NCBI GenBank assembly: GCA_047972135.1 | Contig: JBKEAJ010000082.1 | Location: 1-15,439, forward strand | DNA: 15,439 nucleotides | Source of the DNA: JBKEAJ01 sp047972135 | GTDB taxonomy: Bacteria > Bacteroidota > Bacteroidia > Bacteroidales > Prolixibacteraceae | Direction: 5' to 3' | Part shown: positions 1-7,434 of the stretch, one piece after another | Position numbering within the stretch: position 1 is the stretch's first letter | Layout: each line of letters starts with the position of its first letter | Notes under the pieces: generated by a model | Databases searched by the model: none | Told to the model about the DNA's origin: nothing | What the model saw: only the letters and a program-made list of their open reading frames with translations | Made by a program: the position numbers and the translations under genes

Positions 1-252
1 ATTACCAAAAGAATATCAAAAGGATGAAATACAAAACCTTTTTGGATAATGGGCTACTCATTGGCTCAGGAGCTATTGAGTCTGCACATAGAGACATATT
101 GCAACAAAGACTCAAACTGTCTGGACAACGTTGGACAAAAAAAGGATTGCAGCAAATTGCTAATTTAAGGATATACTATAGAAAAGATAAGTTCAAGAAA
201 CAGTGGCGATTACCAAATTCGGTAGCCTAAAGGGAAATTTGTCGTGCACCCC
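1..252 (+). mobile_element. Right end of an ISKra4-like insertion sequence (boundary approximate)
   Basis: The transposase fragment stops at 230. About 10 bp further on comes GTCGTGCACCCC (241-252), which reads GGGGTGCACGAC from outside the element and could be the terminal inverted repeat. The left end is not in the window, so the match between ends and any target duplication cannot be tested. The boundary is an inference. Confidence 0.4.
3..230 (+). CDS. C-terminal end of an ISKra4-like DDE transposase (partial, runs off left edge)
   Basis: The frame is open from the left edge of the window to a TAA at 228-230, so this is the 3' end of a longer gene. The internal ATG at 24 is not the real start. 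The visible residues include IGSGAIESAH followed by QQRLKLSGQRW and a basic tail. A GSGxxESA...QRLK.SG.RW block is characteristic of the C-terminal catalytic region of ISKra4-family transposases, where the Glu of the motif is thought to complete the DDE triad. Whether the element is intact cannot be judged, because its left part lies outside the window. A related DDE family is possible, but a transposase is near certain from this block. Confidence 0.8.
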   Translation, partial: YQKNIKRMKYKTFLDNGLLIGSGAIESAHRDILQQRLKLSGQRWTKKGLQQIANLRIYYRKDKFKKQWRLPNSVA

Positions 253-287
253 TAAATTTTGGGGACTATTATAGGATAAAAAAATCG

Positions 288-295
288 TACTTTTG
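288..295 (+). promoter_or_regulatory. Probable Bacteroidota-type promoter -7 element for ftcD
   Basis: TACTTTTG matches the Bacteroidota sigma-ABfr -7 consensus TAnnTTTG. It would start transcription near 302, about 28 nt ahead of the ftcD ATG at 330. The nearest upstream TTTG (258-261) is 26 nt away, longer than the usual spacing of about 19-21, so the -33 element is weak or absent. It lies just outside the putative insertion sequence end. Confidence 0.45.
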
Positions 296-329
296 TACAA
301 ACAAAAATAACAATGGTTGTTATCTAAAA

Positions 330-1346
330 ATGAAACTAATAGAGTGCATTCCGAATTTCAGCGAGGGTCGGGATACTGCTATCATAGAGCGCATTGCCGA
401 TAGTATTAAGTCTGTTGATGGAGTAAATCTTCTGCATACTGATATAGGTTATGATGCCAACCGTAGTGTAATGACCTTTGTTGGCAGTCCCGACGGCGTT
501 GTCGAAGCTGCTTTTAGAGCCATACAATGTGCTGGAGAGCTTATAGATATGCGCAAGCAAAAGGGGGAACATCCACGCATTGGGGCTACGGATGTTTGTC
601 CTCTAGTTCCAATCTCGGAGGTGAACATGGAGGAAGTAGTAGAATTATCAGTCATTCTTGCAGAAAGGGTTTACAATGAGCTTAGTATTCCTGTATTTCT
701 ATATGAAAAATCGGCAAATAATGAAAGTCGTCGTAAGTTGGAACACATTAGAAAGGGGGAATACGAGGGGCTGGCAGGGCGCATGGAGAACGATGGTTAC
801 AAAGCTGACTATGGTACAAATAAGTTCAACTACACAACAGGTTGTACAGTAATTGGGGCAAGAGATTTCTTGATAGCCTTCAACGTAAACCTCAGCACAA
901 AATCGACAGCAATAGCCAAAGAGATAGCGTGCAGGATAAGAGAAAGTGGCAGCACCTCTCTATCTGCTGAGAAACTGCTAAGATTGAAAGGACTGAAAGC
1001 CATTGCTTGGTATATTGAAGAATACAAATGTTTGCAAGTGTCAACAAATATCACCGATACTTCGGTACTCACGCTTTTCGATGTTTACGAAAGTATCAGA
1101 ATATTGGCAAAAGAATATGAAACCGATGTAAGTGGCTCTGAATTAATAGGTTTACTTCCTCTAAAAGTTATATTGGACAGTGGCAAGAAATACGCAGAAA
1201 AAGAACAAGTTACAGCAACAAGTACCGAACAGCTAATATCATTGGCAATACAAAAACTTGGTTTAAACTCGGTAGTTCCTTTCAATCCGCAGGAGCGTAT
1301 TCTTGATTTGCTATGCTCTTCATTATCAATTAGAACTCCGAAATAA
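330..1346 (+). CDS. ftcD: Glutamate formimidoyltransferase
   Basis: The cytoplasmic enzyme transfers the formimino group from N-formimino-L-glutamate, the product of histidine degradation, to tetrahydrofolate. The protein (338 aa) opens with the family signature CIPNFSEGRD (residues 6-15). It carries GEHPRIGATDVCPLVP around 79-94, where H81 corresponds to the catalytic His82 of the mammalian enzyme. Further family features are RRKLEHIRKGEYEGL and the linker-like tail near 300-330. Only the formyltransferase part is present; there is no cyclodeaminase domain, as in many bacterial single-domain forms. The ATG at 330 gives the full N-terminal motif and follows a TAnnTTTG promoter. No other hut gene is in the window. 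The 3' end overlaps the convergent prfC by 17 bp. Confidence 0.95.
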   Translation: MKLIECIPNFSEGRDTAIIERIADSIKSVDGVNLLHTDIGYDANRSVMTFVGSPDGVVEAAFRAIQCAGELIDMRKQKGEHPRIGATDVCPLVPISEVNMEEVVELSVILAERVYNELSIPVFLYEKSANNESRRKLEHIRKGEYEGLAGRMENDGYKADYGTNKFNYTTGCTVIGARDFLIAFNVNLSTKSTAIAKEIACRIRESGSTSLSAEKLLRLKGLKAIAWYIEEYKCLQVSTNITDTSVLTLFDVYESIRILAKEYETDVSGSELIGLLPLKVILDSGKKYAEKEQVTATSTEQLISLAIQKLGLNSVVPFNPQERILDLLCSSLSIRTPK

Positions 1347-2904
1347 AATGGAATTTTATACTTTCAAATTCTTTCTGAGTCATATCGAGAATAAAAGATG
1401 AATCGGCAAGGAACACGTCGCGACCTTCTTTATCGTGTGCCATCTTCTGATACTTTCGTTTTTTGAACTCCGCCAATACTTTAGTATCCTCACATTCTAT
1501 CCAGCACGCTTTGTATAGAGATATTGCTTCCCACCTACATTTTGCACCATACTCGTGCAATAGGCGGTGTTCTATAACATCAAACTGCAAAGCTCCGACA
1601 GTACCAATAATTTTTCTGCCATTAAACTGGCTTGTAAACAGCTGAGCCACACCTTCGTCCATAAGTTGGTCGACCCCCTTGGCAAGTTGTTTGGATTTCA
1701 TTGGGTCTGCGTTCTCAATATATTTAAACAACTCTGGCGAAAAGCTGGGTATACCCTTAAACATAAGTTTTTCACCTTCGGTGAGTGTGTCGCCGATTTT
1801 AAAATTGCCCGTATCATGCAAGCCGACAATATCTCCGGGATAAGCAATATCGATAATTTCCTTTTTTGATGCCATAAAGGCGGTAGGGCTTGAAAATTTC
1901 AGTTTTGCATTATTTCTAACATGTAGATAGGGTTTATTTTTTTCAAAAGTTCCCGAACATATTTTCACGAATGCGAGTCTATTGCGATGATTAGGGTCCA
2001 TATTGGCGTGGATTTTAAACACAAATCCAGTAAAACTCTTTTCCTCAGAACTTACAATTCTAACATCGGATTCTTTTGTTCGCGGGGAAGGGGCAATCTC
2101 TAAAAAGCAATCCAACAGCTCCTGCACACCAAAATTATACAAAGCACTTCCAAAAAACACAGGAGCTGCCACTCCATTAAGATATTCATCTTTATCAAAT
2201 TTTGGAAACACTTCCCCCACGAATTCTATTTCATCACGGAGAGTTACAGCATCGTCGCCGATATGCTTTTCGAGCTCAGCACTTGATATATCCGTAAACT
2301 TTATAGGCTCTGTAATCGACTGAATATTAGCAGAAAACAAGTTAAGCTCCTGTTTCCATATATTGTAGACTCCCTTAAAGTCAGGTCCATTGTTGATAGG
2401 CCAACTCAAGGGTCTGACTTCTATCTTCAGTAAATCTTCTATTTCTTCCAAGAGTTCCACGACGTCACGCACCGGGCGATCCATCTTATTAATAAAAATC
2501 ATGACGGGCGTATTACGCATACGGCAAACCTCCATCAGTTTTTTGGTCTGAGCCTCCACACCTTTTGCGGCATCTATAACAATAATGCAACTATCGACAG
2601 CAGTTAGAGTGCGGTATGTATCTTCGGCAAAATCTTCGTGACCCGGAGTATCAAGAATATTGACTTTATATTCATTATATTCAAAACCCATTACGGATGT
2701 AGCCACCGATATACCACGCTGACGTTCAATCTCCATAAAGTCGGAAGTTGCACTTTTCTTTATTTTATTGTTTTTCACCGCTCCTGCTTCACGTATTGCT
2801 CCACCGAAAAGCAAAAGTTTCTCGGTTAGTGTAGTTTTGCCTGCATCGGGGTGGCTAATAATCCCAAAAGTACGTCGTCGGGCGATTTCTTCTTTAAAAT
2901 TCAT
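1330..2904 (-). CDS. prfC: Peptide chain release factor 3 (RF3), translational GTPase
   Basis: RF3 is a GTPase that recycles the class I release factors RF1 and RF2 from the ribosome after termination. The GTP-binding motifs are clear when counted from the ATG at 2904: P-loop SHPDAGKT (17-24), RGISVATS (63-70), DTPGH (85-89) and NKMD (139-142). An EF-Tu-like second domain and the RF3 C-terminal domain follow, and the 524-aa length is normal. The reading frame extends to a TTG at 2943 inside glnS. An ATG at 2916 is a second option, but MNFKEEIARRRTF from 2904 aligns best with the usual RF3 N-terminus. The gene starts within about 20 nt of the glnS stop, with no promoter between them, so it is probably cotranscribed with and translationally linked to glnS. 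Confidence 0.95.
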   Translation of the reverse strand: MNFKEEIARRRTFGIISHPDAGKTTLTEKLLLFGGAIREAGAVKNNKIKKSATSDFMEIERQRGISVATSVMGFEYNEYKVNILDTPGHEDFAEDTYRTLTAVDSCIIVIDAAKGVEAQTKKLMEVCRMRNTPVMIFINKMDRPVRDVVELLEEIEDLLKIEVRPLSWPINNGPDFKGVYNIWKQELNLFSANIQSITEPIKFTDISSAELEKHIGDDAVTLRDEIEFVGEVFPKFDKDEYLNGVAAPVFFGSALYNFGVQELLDCFLEIAPSPRTKESDVRIVSSEEKSFTGFVFKIHANMDPNHRNRLAFVKICSGTFEKNKPYLHVRNNAKLKFSSPTAFMASKKEIIDIAYPGDIVGLHDTGNFKIGDTLTEGEKLMFKGIPSFSPELFKYIENADPMKSKQLAKGVDQLMDEGVAQLFTSQFNGRKIIGTVGALQFDVIEHRLLHEYGAKCRWEAISLYKACWIECEDTKVLAEFKKRKYQKMAHDKEGRDVFLADSSFILDMTQKEFESIKFHFISEF

Positions 2905-2921
2905 TATTTTAGTCATATAAG

Positions 2922-4619
2922 CTATGAATTTATTTTTGCCCAAGTGTCTTTGAGCTGGACGGTTCTGTTAAATATGAGTTTATCCTCAGTACTGTCGGGG
3001 TCTGTCGAGAAATAGCCAAGTCTCTCAAACTGAAAATGGTCGAGTGCGCAAGTATTCTTTGCAAAAGGTTCAATAAAACACTTGTCGAGTATTTTCAGGG
3101 AATTATTATTTATATGTTCTTTAAAATCAGTCTCTTTGTCGCCGTCGGGAGCGGGTACATCAAACAGGCGGTCGTATAGTCTGACTTCGCAAGTCGCATT
3201 TTCTGTTGCCGACACCCAATGTAGAGTACCTTTCACCTTTCTGCCGTCGGGTGATTTCCCTCCTCGCGATTCGGGGTCGTAAGTACAATGAAGCTCTGTT
3301 ATATTTCCCTTATCGTCTTTTATAACATTCTCGCAAGTAACAAAATAAGCATACCTCAGCCGTACTTCCCTGCCGGGAGCGAGTCGGAAAAATTTCTTCG
3401 GAGCATCCTCCATAAAGTCATCTCGCTCTATGTATATCTCTTTGGTAAATGGGATTTGACGTTTGCCCATGCTTTCGTCTTCGGGATTGTTCACAGCTTC
3501 CAACATTTCTACTTCGTCTTCGGGATAATTTGTGATTACCACTTTCAGCGGATCGAGTACTGCCATCACCCGTTGCGCCTTTTTGTTTAGATCTTCTCTG
3601 ATACAATATTCCAATAGAGATATGTCGATTGTTCCGTTTACTTTTGTAATCCCTGCCATTTCCGAGAAGCGTTTTATTGCCTGAGGCGTGTAACCTCTTC
3701 GTCGTAAGCCCGATACTGTTGGCATGCGAGGGTCGTCCCATCCCGACACGTAATTTTTTTCCACCAATTCCAATAGTTTCCGTTTGCTCATCACCGTGTA
3801 GTTAAGGTTGAGGCGTGCAAACTCGTATTGCTGTGGTCGGTAGTCGTCGTTGGTTTTCAGATGGTCAATAAACCAATCGTATAGAGGGCGGTGTACGTCA
3901 AACTCTAGGGTGCATATCGAGTGGGTTATTCCCTCAAAATAATCAACCTGCCCGTGAGCAAAGTCGTACATTGGATATACTTTCCATTCACTGCCTGTGC
4001 GGTGGTGGGGTTTATGTAGTACTCTATAAATTACGGGGTCGCGAAACAGCATGTTCGACGAAGCCATGTCTATCCTGGCGCGTAGTACCATTTTGCCCTC
4101 CGGTACTTCGCCTTTATTCATTGCGTAAAACAAGTCTAAATTTTCAGAAACAGGTCTGTCTCTATATGGGCTTTCCTTGCCTGCTGTGGTTGGTGTTCCT
4201 TTTTGCTCGGAGATGGCAGCCGAGTCCTGCTCGTCGACGTAGGCAAGTCCCTCGTGTATGAGTTTTATTGCAAAATCAAAAAGTCTTTTGAAATTGTCGG
4301 AAGCATATTTTATTTCGCCATCCCACTGATAGCCAAGCCATTTCACATCCTCGACAATAGCGTTTACATAGGATTCTTCCTCTTTTGTGGGATTGGTATC
4401 GTCAAAGCGCAGATTACATTTGCCTTTATATTTATCGGCGACCCCAAAGCTGACCCAAATCGCCTGAGCGTGTCCAATATGCAGAAATCCGTTAGGTTCT
4501 GGTGGGAAACGAGTATGCACCCTCCCGTCATTTTTGTTGTTGGCGAGGTCTTTTTCTACAATTTGATGAATAAAGTTTTTCTTTTCGCTAGTCTCCATAT
4601 TGTTTGCTTCCGCTGTCAT
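2922..4619 (-). CDS. glnS: Glutaminyl-tRNA synthetase
   Basis: Cytoplasmic class I aminoacyl-tRNA synthetase that charges tRNA-Gln directly with glutamine. Counting from the ATG at 4619 (565 aa), the catalytic core has PPEPNGFLHIGH (39-50, with HIGH at 47-50), RFDDTNP (71-77) and the KMSKS-type loop VMSKRK (276-281). The GlnRS signature WDDPRMPTVSGLRRRGYTP follows shortly after. The C-terminal half is the beta-barrel anticodon-binding region, ending NRTVQLKDTWAKI. The frame is open further upstream to 4694, but a promoter element at 4641-4648 lies inside that extension, so a start at 4619 or 4598 is much more likely. The 4598 ATG has a GGAAG eight bases upstream and is a good alternative. The gene leads an apparent glnS-prfC operon. 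Confidence 0.95.
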   Translation of the reverse strand: MTAEANNMETSEKKNFIHQIVEKDLANNKNDGRVHTRFPPEPNGFLHIGHAQAIWVSFGVADKYKGKCNLRFDDTNPTKEEESYVNAIVEDVKWLGYQWDGEIKYASDNFKRLFDFAIKLIHEGLAYVDEQDSAAISEQKGTPTTAGKESPYRDRPVSENLDLFYAMNKGEVPEGKMVLRARIDMASSNMLFRDPVIYRVLHKPHHRTGSEWKVYPMYDFAHGQVDYFEGITHSICTLEFDVHRPLYDWFIDHLKTNDDYRPQQYEFARLNLNYTVMSKRKLLELVEKNYVSGWDDPRMPTVSGLRRRGYTPQAIKRFSEMAGITKVNGTIDISLLEYCIREDLNKKAQRVMAVLDPLKVVITNYPEDEVEMLEAVNNPEDESMGKRQIPFTKEIYIERDDFMEDAPKKFFRLAPGREVRLRYAYFVTCENVIKDDKGNITELHCTYDPESRGGKSPDGRKVKGTLHWVSATENATCEVRLYDRLFDVPAPDGDKETDFKEHINNNSLKILDKCFIEPFAKNTCALDHFQFERLGYFSTDPDSTEDKLIFNRTVQLKDTWAKINS

Positions 4620-4640
4620 AATCTGAAAAATTTTAGAACA

Positions 4641-4648
4641 CAAAGCTA
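4641..4648 (-). promoter_or_regulatory. Probable promoter -7 element for glnS-prfC
   Basis: On the minus strand this reads TAGCTTTG, matching TAnnTTTG. Transcription would begin near 4635, giving a short leader of about 16-37 nt before the candidate glnS ATGs at 4619 and 4598. No convincing -33 TTTG was found. Confidence 0.5.
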
Positions 4649-4653
4649 GAAAA

Positions 4654-4686
4654 TTTAAATGAAAACGGGATAATGTTATACCTTTG
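4654..4686 (+). promoter_or_regulatory. Probable promoter of the Na+/Ca2+ antiporter gene
   Basis: TACCTTTG at 4679-4686 matches the TAnnTTTG -7 element. TTTA at 4654-4657, 21 nt upstream, is a three-of-four match to the -33 TTTG. The predicted start near 4693 leaves about 16 nt before the ATG at 4709. It is back to back with the glnS promoter, so the two -7 elements are only about 30 bp apart. Confidence 0.5.
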
Positions 4687-4708
4687 TTCTTCATAAAATG
4701 AGAATTTA

Positions 4709-5683
4709 ATGATATTGAATTTGGTATTTCTGATTGCAGGACTTGCTATTTTGCTCTACGGCGCAAATATTCTGATAGACTCTGCTTCGGCTTTGGCACG
4801 CAGGTTTAATGTTCCCAATATAGTGATTGGGCTTACGATTATTGCTTTCGGTACCTCTGCCCCCGAATTGGCGGTTAACATAATTTCGGCTGTCAATGGC
4901 AATACTGAGCTTGTGTTTGGAAACGTTATTGGGAGTAATATTTTCAATATTCTTGGTATTCTCGGCATCACGGGTTTGTATAGTGCCTTGTTGGTAAATA
5001 AAAATACGACATGGATAGAAATACCTCTCGTGCTTTTGGCATCTGTATCTCTTTTTATTGCAGGTTCGGATAGGCTGATTGATGGCGCAGCAGAATCTGT
5101 AATATCTCACTCCGAAGGATGGATGTTGCTGTCTTTCTTCTTGATTTTCATGGGCTACAACATTTCTTTGGTGATTAAGAATAAGAAAGAGGGCAAAGTG
5201 GAAAACAACGACGATGCATCGGCAAAAACATACAATACGACAAAAGCAATACTCCTGATTTTATTGGGACTTGCAATGCTCATTGGAGGCGGACGGCTAA
5301 TTGTGATGGGGGCAAGCGAAATAGCCTTGCTCATGGGTATGTCTGAAAGGATTATCGGACTTACCATTGTGTCGATTGGTACTTCATTGCCCGAGCTTGT
5401 TACTTCGATAATGGCAGTTAGGAAAGGCAATGTTGATATTGCTATTGGCAACACCGTAGGTTCTAATATTTTTAACTCTTTCTTAGTACTGGGTGTTTCT
5501 GCAACGATTACTCCCGTTGCTGTGGGAGGTGCTGCCATGTTGGATTTACTGGTAAATATCCTCGCCTCGCTCTTGCTTTTTGTATTCATCTTTACAGGAA
5601 AAGGGCGCAAGCTGGAACGATGGGAGAGCATAATATTTGTGCTAATCCTTGTTGTCTATATGGCTTGGCTAGTTATGAGCTGA
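4709..5683 (+). CDS. CaCA-family Na+/Ca2+ antiporter (YrbG-like)
   Basis: An inner-membrane cation exchanger that would export Ca2+ in exchange for Na+, possibly with K+. The 324-aa protein is strongly hydrophobic and consists of two homologous halves. The alpha-1 repeat has GTSAPEL (48-54) and GNVIGSNIFN (71-80). The alpha-2 repeat has GTSLPEL (224-230) and GNTVGSNIFN (247-256). The two Glu residues in the GTSxPEL motifs are the expected ion ligands. A hydrophilic loop rich in K, E, N and D (about 156-178) separates the halves. Length and layout match bacterial YrbG-type proteins with about 10 membrane segments. The ion specificity cannot be decided from sequence alone. It is a single-gene unit divergent from glnS. 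Confidence 0.93.
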   Translation: MILNLVFLIAGLAILLYGANILIDSASALARRFNVPNIVIGLTIIAFGTSAPELAVNIISAVNGNTELVFGNVIGSNIFNILGILGITGLYSALLVNKNTTWIEIPLVLLASVSLFIAGSDRLIDGAAESVISHSEGWMLLSFFLIFMGYNISLVIKNKKEGKVENNDDASAKTYNTTKAILLILLGLAMLIGGGRLIVMGASEIALLMGMSERIIGLTIVSIGTSLPELVTSIMAVRKGNVDIAIGNTVGSNIFNSFLVLGVSATITPVAVGGAAMLDLLVNILASLLLFVFIFTGKGRKLERWESIIFVLILVVYMAWLVMS

Positions 5684-5685
5684 TA

Positions 5686-5830
5686 TTGGTGAATTGTTTA
5701 ATCGTTTAAGGTTTAATCGTTTAGGGTTTAAAAATGCTGTATGCAGTAGGCTTTATGCTTTAAGCGAGCAGCCAATAAATGAACGTCATTGCGAGGAGCC
5801 TGCGACGATTATGAGCAAATTGTAGGGGCA
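5686..5830 (+). repeat. Dispersed repeat, left copy (inverted relative to 15165-15384)
   Basis: This stretch shares, in order, several blocks with the reverse complement of 15165-15384. They are a GTTTA-rich block, an AAAATGCTGTA block, a TATGCTTTAAGCGAGCAGCC block (here 5754-5773), GAACGTCATTGCGAGGAGC (5781-5799) and TGTAGGGGCA (5821-5830). It lacks about 50 bp of the palindromic core present in the right copy. It begins directly after the antiporter stop codon. No coding potential is seen. Confidence 0.75.
5696..5725 (+). repeat. Two tandem copies of a 15-bp GTTTAATCGTTTARG unit
   Basis: GTTTAATCGTTTAAG (5696-5710) is followed directly by GTTTAATCGTTTAGG (5711-5725), with one mismatch, and then by GTTTAAA. 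The right-hand copy of the dispersed repeat has a TTTAGGG heptamer run at the same place, so this block varies between copies. Confidence 0.8.
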
Positions 5831-5843
5831 GGTCTTGTGCTGT

Positions 5844-6008
5844 TTATGGCTGCAAGCCATAATTAATTCAGCCCGTGGTATCGCCTCGGGGATAGAGATA
5901 ACAAGAGGATATGCGCCCTGAAAGGGCAGTATAGATACAAAAGCATAAAGTCTATAGCTTACAGCCTATAGCCTAAAAAAAGTTTGATGTTTTAGGGACG
6001 TAGTCCCT
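5844..6008. repeat. Cluster of short tight hairpins in the antiporter-fecR gap
   Basis: No gene is visible here. Four small inverted repeats occur. TTATGGCT-GCA-AGCCATAA (5844-5862) has an 8-bp stem and 3-nt loop. CCCGTGG-TATCG-CCTCGGG (5872-5890) has one T:T mismatch. GCCCT-GAA-AGGGC is at 5915-5927. AGGGAC-GTA-GTCCCT is at 5994-6008. A block at about 5939-5975 (AAGCATAAAG...ACAGCCTATAGCC) is an inverted partial copy of 5735-5765. The last hairpin and the GCCCT/TATAGATAC segment have counterparts near 15380-15408. The pattern is of dispersed REP-like palindromes rather than a regulator site. Confidence 0.65.
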
Positions 6009-6010
6009 CT

Positions 6011-6038
6011 TCGTAGTAAGGAGATGTAAAAAAATAAT
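6011..6038 (+). repeat. 28-bp repeat module, inverted relative to 15412-15439
   Basis: It starts TCGTAGTAAGGAGATG and ends in an A-rich stretch with AATAAT. The reverse complement of 15412-15439 is identical at 25 of 28 positions; the three differences are transitions. The module follows a GGGAC/GTCCC hairpin here and precedes an AGGGG/CCCT hairpin in the right copy, read in the same orientation. Confidence 0.7.
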
Positions 6039-6117
6039 CAATTTTATGTCCACAAAATGTTACTTTCTTGCTTTCTATGTATGAAGCGGGCAGTATAAAC
6101 GTCTGCAAGTACAAAAT

Positions 6118-7350
6118 ATGAATAGAGAGTATCTAAAATATACAGTCGAAGAACTTCTTGACAACAAAGTGTTTGTGGCTTGGGTTTTGAAAGGTCGGGA
6201 CAAGGACAAATGGCAAGTCTTTCTGGACGAATATCCCGAAATGAGGGAAAGTGTGGTGGAAGCTCGCAGAATTATCTTGACTGTGCAAGATACCTACGAT
6301 ACTCTGTCGGAAGACGAGGTGTTAAAGATGTGGCACAACATCGAGCAGTTTGGGCAAGCGCACAAGAAGAAAGCTCGTTTGGTACAATTGCGAAAACTTG
6401 CTAGTGTGGCAGCTTCCGTGTTATTGATAATTTCTATCGGGATATTTGGATTTCTTCAATTTGGCAATAGTAGTTCGGAGTATCAATTTGTATCTTCAGA
6501 TTTAACAGACAATCATGGAGAGACTCGTCTGGTATTGGCTGATGGCGAGGAGGTCATACTTAATAAAAATAAATCGACTATTTCCATAAACGATGAAAAT
6601 GAGATTATCATCAACGACGAGCAAACTATTGATTTGACAAAGAATAGTGCAGCGAATACCGCTGAGAACAAAATGAATGAAGTTATTGTTCCTTATGGTA
6701 AAAGCTCAGTTTTGCTACTTGCCGACGGGACGAAAGTGTGGCTGAATGCCGGCAGTCGTCTTGCCTTTCCAACGGAGTTTTTAGCTAAGAACCGCAAGGT
6801 TTTTCTTGAAGGTGAGGCATGTTTTAAGGTAACAAAAAATGCAGAACAGCCTTTCGTAGTCAATGCTAACAATCTCGATGTGAGAGTTTTAGGAACTCAT
6901 TTTAATGTAGCCGCCTATTCGGCAGACGACAATATAGAGACTGTACTAATTGAAGGAAAAGTAGAACTCACCAAGAACACGGGTCTTGGATTAAGTAAAA
7001 AAAGTGTGGTGTTAAAGCCTTTTCAGAAAGCTACTTTTAGTAAGGACAATGAGAATATTGCTGTTGTAGACGAACCCAATGCGGATGCTTATATAGCATG
7101 GACAGAAGGCTGGTTTCAGTTTACCAAGCAGCCGCTGAATGCTGTATTTGCAAAGTTGGAGCGTTATTACAACGTGAAGTTTATAATTGCTCCCGACAGC
7201 TCTACTTCCAAGAGAGAAATTTCGGGTAAACTCGACCTGAAAAGCTCATTGGAAGATGTGATGAAAGCCCTGTCTGACGTTGCTCAGATAAGTTATGGTA
7301 TAAACAACAATCAGGTATTAATTAACGAAAAATCAGAAGACACAATATGA
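6118..7350 (+). CDS. FecR-family anti-sigma factor (transmembrane signal transducer)
   Basis: Proteins of this family sit in the inner membrane, hold an ECF sigma factor in the cytoplasm, and release it when a TonB-dependent transporter signals substrate. The 410-aa protein has a soluble N-terminal region (1-90), a single membrane segment (about 94-115, flanked by RKLA), and a periplasmic FecR domain (about 187-285). The FecR domain contains VPYGKSSVLLLADGTKVWLN, FLEGEACFKV, LGTHFNV and LIEGKVEL. A DUF4974-like domain at about 333-402 (FTKQPLNAVFAKLERYY) follows. An insertion of about 50 residues (130-180) repeats part of the FecR-type LADG.EV.LN motif. No ECF sigma gene adjoins it: the upstream gap carries repeats only. 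It is 84 bp ahead of the STN-containing SusC gene, its likely partner. No TAnnTTTG promoter was found upstream. Confidence 0.93.
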   Translation: MNREYLKYTVEELLDNKVFVAWVLKGRDKDKWQVFLDEYPEMRESVVEARRIILTVQDTYDTLSEDEVLKMWHNIEQFGQAHKKKARLVQLRKLASVAASVLLIISIGIFGFLQFGNSSSEYQFVSSDLTDNHGETRLVLADGEEVILNKNKSTISINDENEIIINDEQTIDLTKNSAANTAENKMNEVIVPYGKSSVLLLADGTKVWLNAGSRLAFPTEFLAKNRKVFLEGEACFKVTKNAEQPFVVNANNLDVRVLGTHFNVAAYSADDNIETVLIEGKVELTKNTGLGLSKKSVVLKPFQKATFSKDNENIAVVDEPNADAYIAWTEGWFQFTKQPLNAVFAKLERYYNVKFIIAPDSSTSKREISGKLDLKSSLEDVMKALSDVAQISYGINNNQVLINEKSEDTI

Positions 7351-7361
7351 AATTAAAAAGC

Positions 7362-7395
7362 GAGAGCCGGTGAACCCGCCAGTTTGCCGACTCTC
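7362..7395 (+). promoter_or_regulatory. Stem-loop between fecR-like and susC-like genes
   Basis: GAGAG (7362-7366) pairs with CTCTC (7391-7395). After one mismatch the stem continues with CGG/CCG. There is no run of T after it, so it is not a typical intrinsic terminator. It could act in mRNA processing or partial attenuation between the regulator and the highly expressed transporter. The role is inferred. Confidence 0.4.
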
Positions 7396-7434
7396 AAAAT
7401 TGAAAGAATCAAATAAATCTAACACCGTAAAAAT

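Noticed and set aside
2905..2943. N-terminal extension of prfC to a TTG at 2943
   Set aside because: It would overlap glnS by 22 bp from a TTG, while ATGs at 2916 and 2904 give the expected RF3 N-terminus.
4203..4649. 148-codon plus-strand open frame opposite glnS
   Set aside because: It is antisense to conserved GlnRS sequence with no recognisable domain; a shadow frame.
4619..4694. N-terminal extension of glnS to the ATG at 4694
   Set aside because: It contains the probable glnS promoter element and adds residues not typical of GlnRS N-termini. The starts at 4619 or 4598 fit the family.
5155..5631. 158-codon minus-strand open frame opposite the antiporter
   Set aside because: It mirrors the conserved alpha-2 repeat region of the exchanger and has no domain of its own.
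5686..6117. CRISPR array in the repeat-rich gap
   Set aside because: There are no regularly spaced identical repeats with unique spacers; the repeats are mixed palindromes and short tandems.
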